DNA of 20,172 nucleotides from a virus. Shown here one piece after another: positions 19,999 through 20,172 of this stretch (positions are counted from its first letter, which is position 1; every line of letters starts with the position of its first letter). The position numbers and the translations under genes are program-made. The stretch covers positions 1 to 20,172 of the IMG/VR virus record IMGVR_UViG_3300031620_000003; one strand, 5' to 3'. The notes under the pieces were generated by a model that had not been told where the DNA came from, ran no database searches, and saw nothing but the letters and a program-made list of their open reading frames with translations.

Positions 19999-20053
19999 AG
20001 GATACATAATCTTTCATACTTGTCAAGGTAAAAATTGCAAGATATGCAATTTT
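19999..20053. promoter_or_regulatory. Divergent early promoters and shared operator
   Basis: Leftward: TTGACA (20026-20021) and TATCCT (20004-19999), 16-bp spacing. Rightward: TTGTCA (20020-20025) and TATGCA (20043-20048), 17-bp spacing. The two -35 boxes overlap, so the promoters compete. An inverted repeat AAAATTGCA-AGATA-TGCAATTTT (20031-20053) covers the rightward -10 box and is the likely repressor operator. A half-site TTGCAAG recurs at 20064-20070. This is the layout of a lysogeny switch. Confidence 0.65.
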
Positions 20054-20081
20054 AATAATTTTTTTGCAAGGAGTTATTAAA

Positions 20082-20172
20082 ATGGCCAAAAATAGAGTAG
20101 AAAAATTTTTTTTATCTTTAGCTGATTCAATTGATATTAAAGAAAATCACGGCTGGCGGACAAAAGTAGTAA
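20082..20172 (+). CDS. Rightward regulator, N-terminus only (cut off)
   Basis: The only plus-strand gene. ATG at 20082 follows AAGGAG by 8 nt. The first 30 residues are MAKNRVEKFFLSLADSIDIK, then ENHGWRTKVV, and the frame runs off the window. It is transcribed from the divergent promoter at 20,020-20,048, the usual position of a phage repressor (CI-like) facing the early operon. The visible part is too short to show a DNA-binding or peptidase domain, so that identity is inferred from context only. Confidence 0.55.
   Translation, partial: MAKNRVEKFFLSLADSIDIKENHGWRTKVV

Noticed and set aside
1-20172. tRNA genes, integrase or attachment site
   Set aside because: No cloverleaf with a proper T-loop (GTTCGANTC) was found by eye, and no integrase is visible. 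The integration system, if any, must lie outside the window.

Overview
The window is most of a temperate-phage or prophage genome. Nearly every gene lies on the minus strand, so the genome reads from right (about 20,000) to left (1). The head genes (portal with a Bbp19-like partner, scaffold, epsilon15/BPP-1-type coat protein) point to a short-tailed, podovirus-like phage. The host cannot be named. Mixed base composition and the intergenic repeat style would suit a Desulfobacterota/Deltaproteobacteria-like anaerobe, but that is a weak inference.

Layout in transcription order. (a) 19,424-20,172: control region. Two divergent promoters share their -35 region and overlap a 23-bp operator-like inverted repeat. 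One rightward gene (cut off by the window edge, probably the lysogeny regulator) faces the leftward early operon, which begins with a zinc-finger protein and an XRE-type regulator. (b) 16,283-19,248: early region with many tiny, overlapping genes, several of them zinc-ribbon proteins. It contains a 271-residue protein with the helix-hairpin-helix core of IS110-type/Nop-like RNA-guided proteins, flanked on both sides by a strict 36-nt array (9-nt repeat, 9-nt spacer, a different 9-nt repeat, 9-nt spacer). This matches the architecture of TIGR-Tas systems (tandem interspaced guide RNAs with a Tas protein). (c) 13,355-16,199: replication. An ASCH-domain gene interrupted by one in-frame TGA is followed by an archaeo-eukaryotic-type primase and an SF3 (D5-like) helicase, all linked by 4-nt overlaps. 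(d) 12,730-13,354: a non-coding region rich in CCATGTAA-type repeats around an AT-rich core, the best origin candidate. (e) 11,132-12,729: accessory genes (DUF1643, a helix-turn-helix protein, small proteins) and a repeat-rich non-coding stretch with a perfect 54-bp palindrome. (f) 1-11,131: late operon. It runs from an AdoMet-decarboxylase-like gene through small and large terminase, a GNAT acetyltransferase, small virion proteins, a secreted protein, a sulfotransferase and a repeat-bearing tail-fibre-like protein to portal, scaffold and capsid.

How it fits together: the control region chooses between lysogeny and lytic growth. The early operon supplies regulators, the putative RNA-guided Tas module and the replisome. 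The late operon packages DNA and builds the particle. The three metabolic or modifying genes in the late operon (AdoMetDC-like, GNAT, sulfotransferase) and the secreted protein look like accessory cargo. The most notable feature is the nuclease-less Tas-like gene, whose coding ends merge with its guide arrays.
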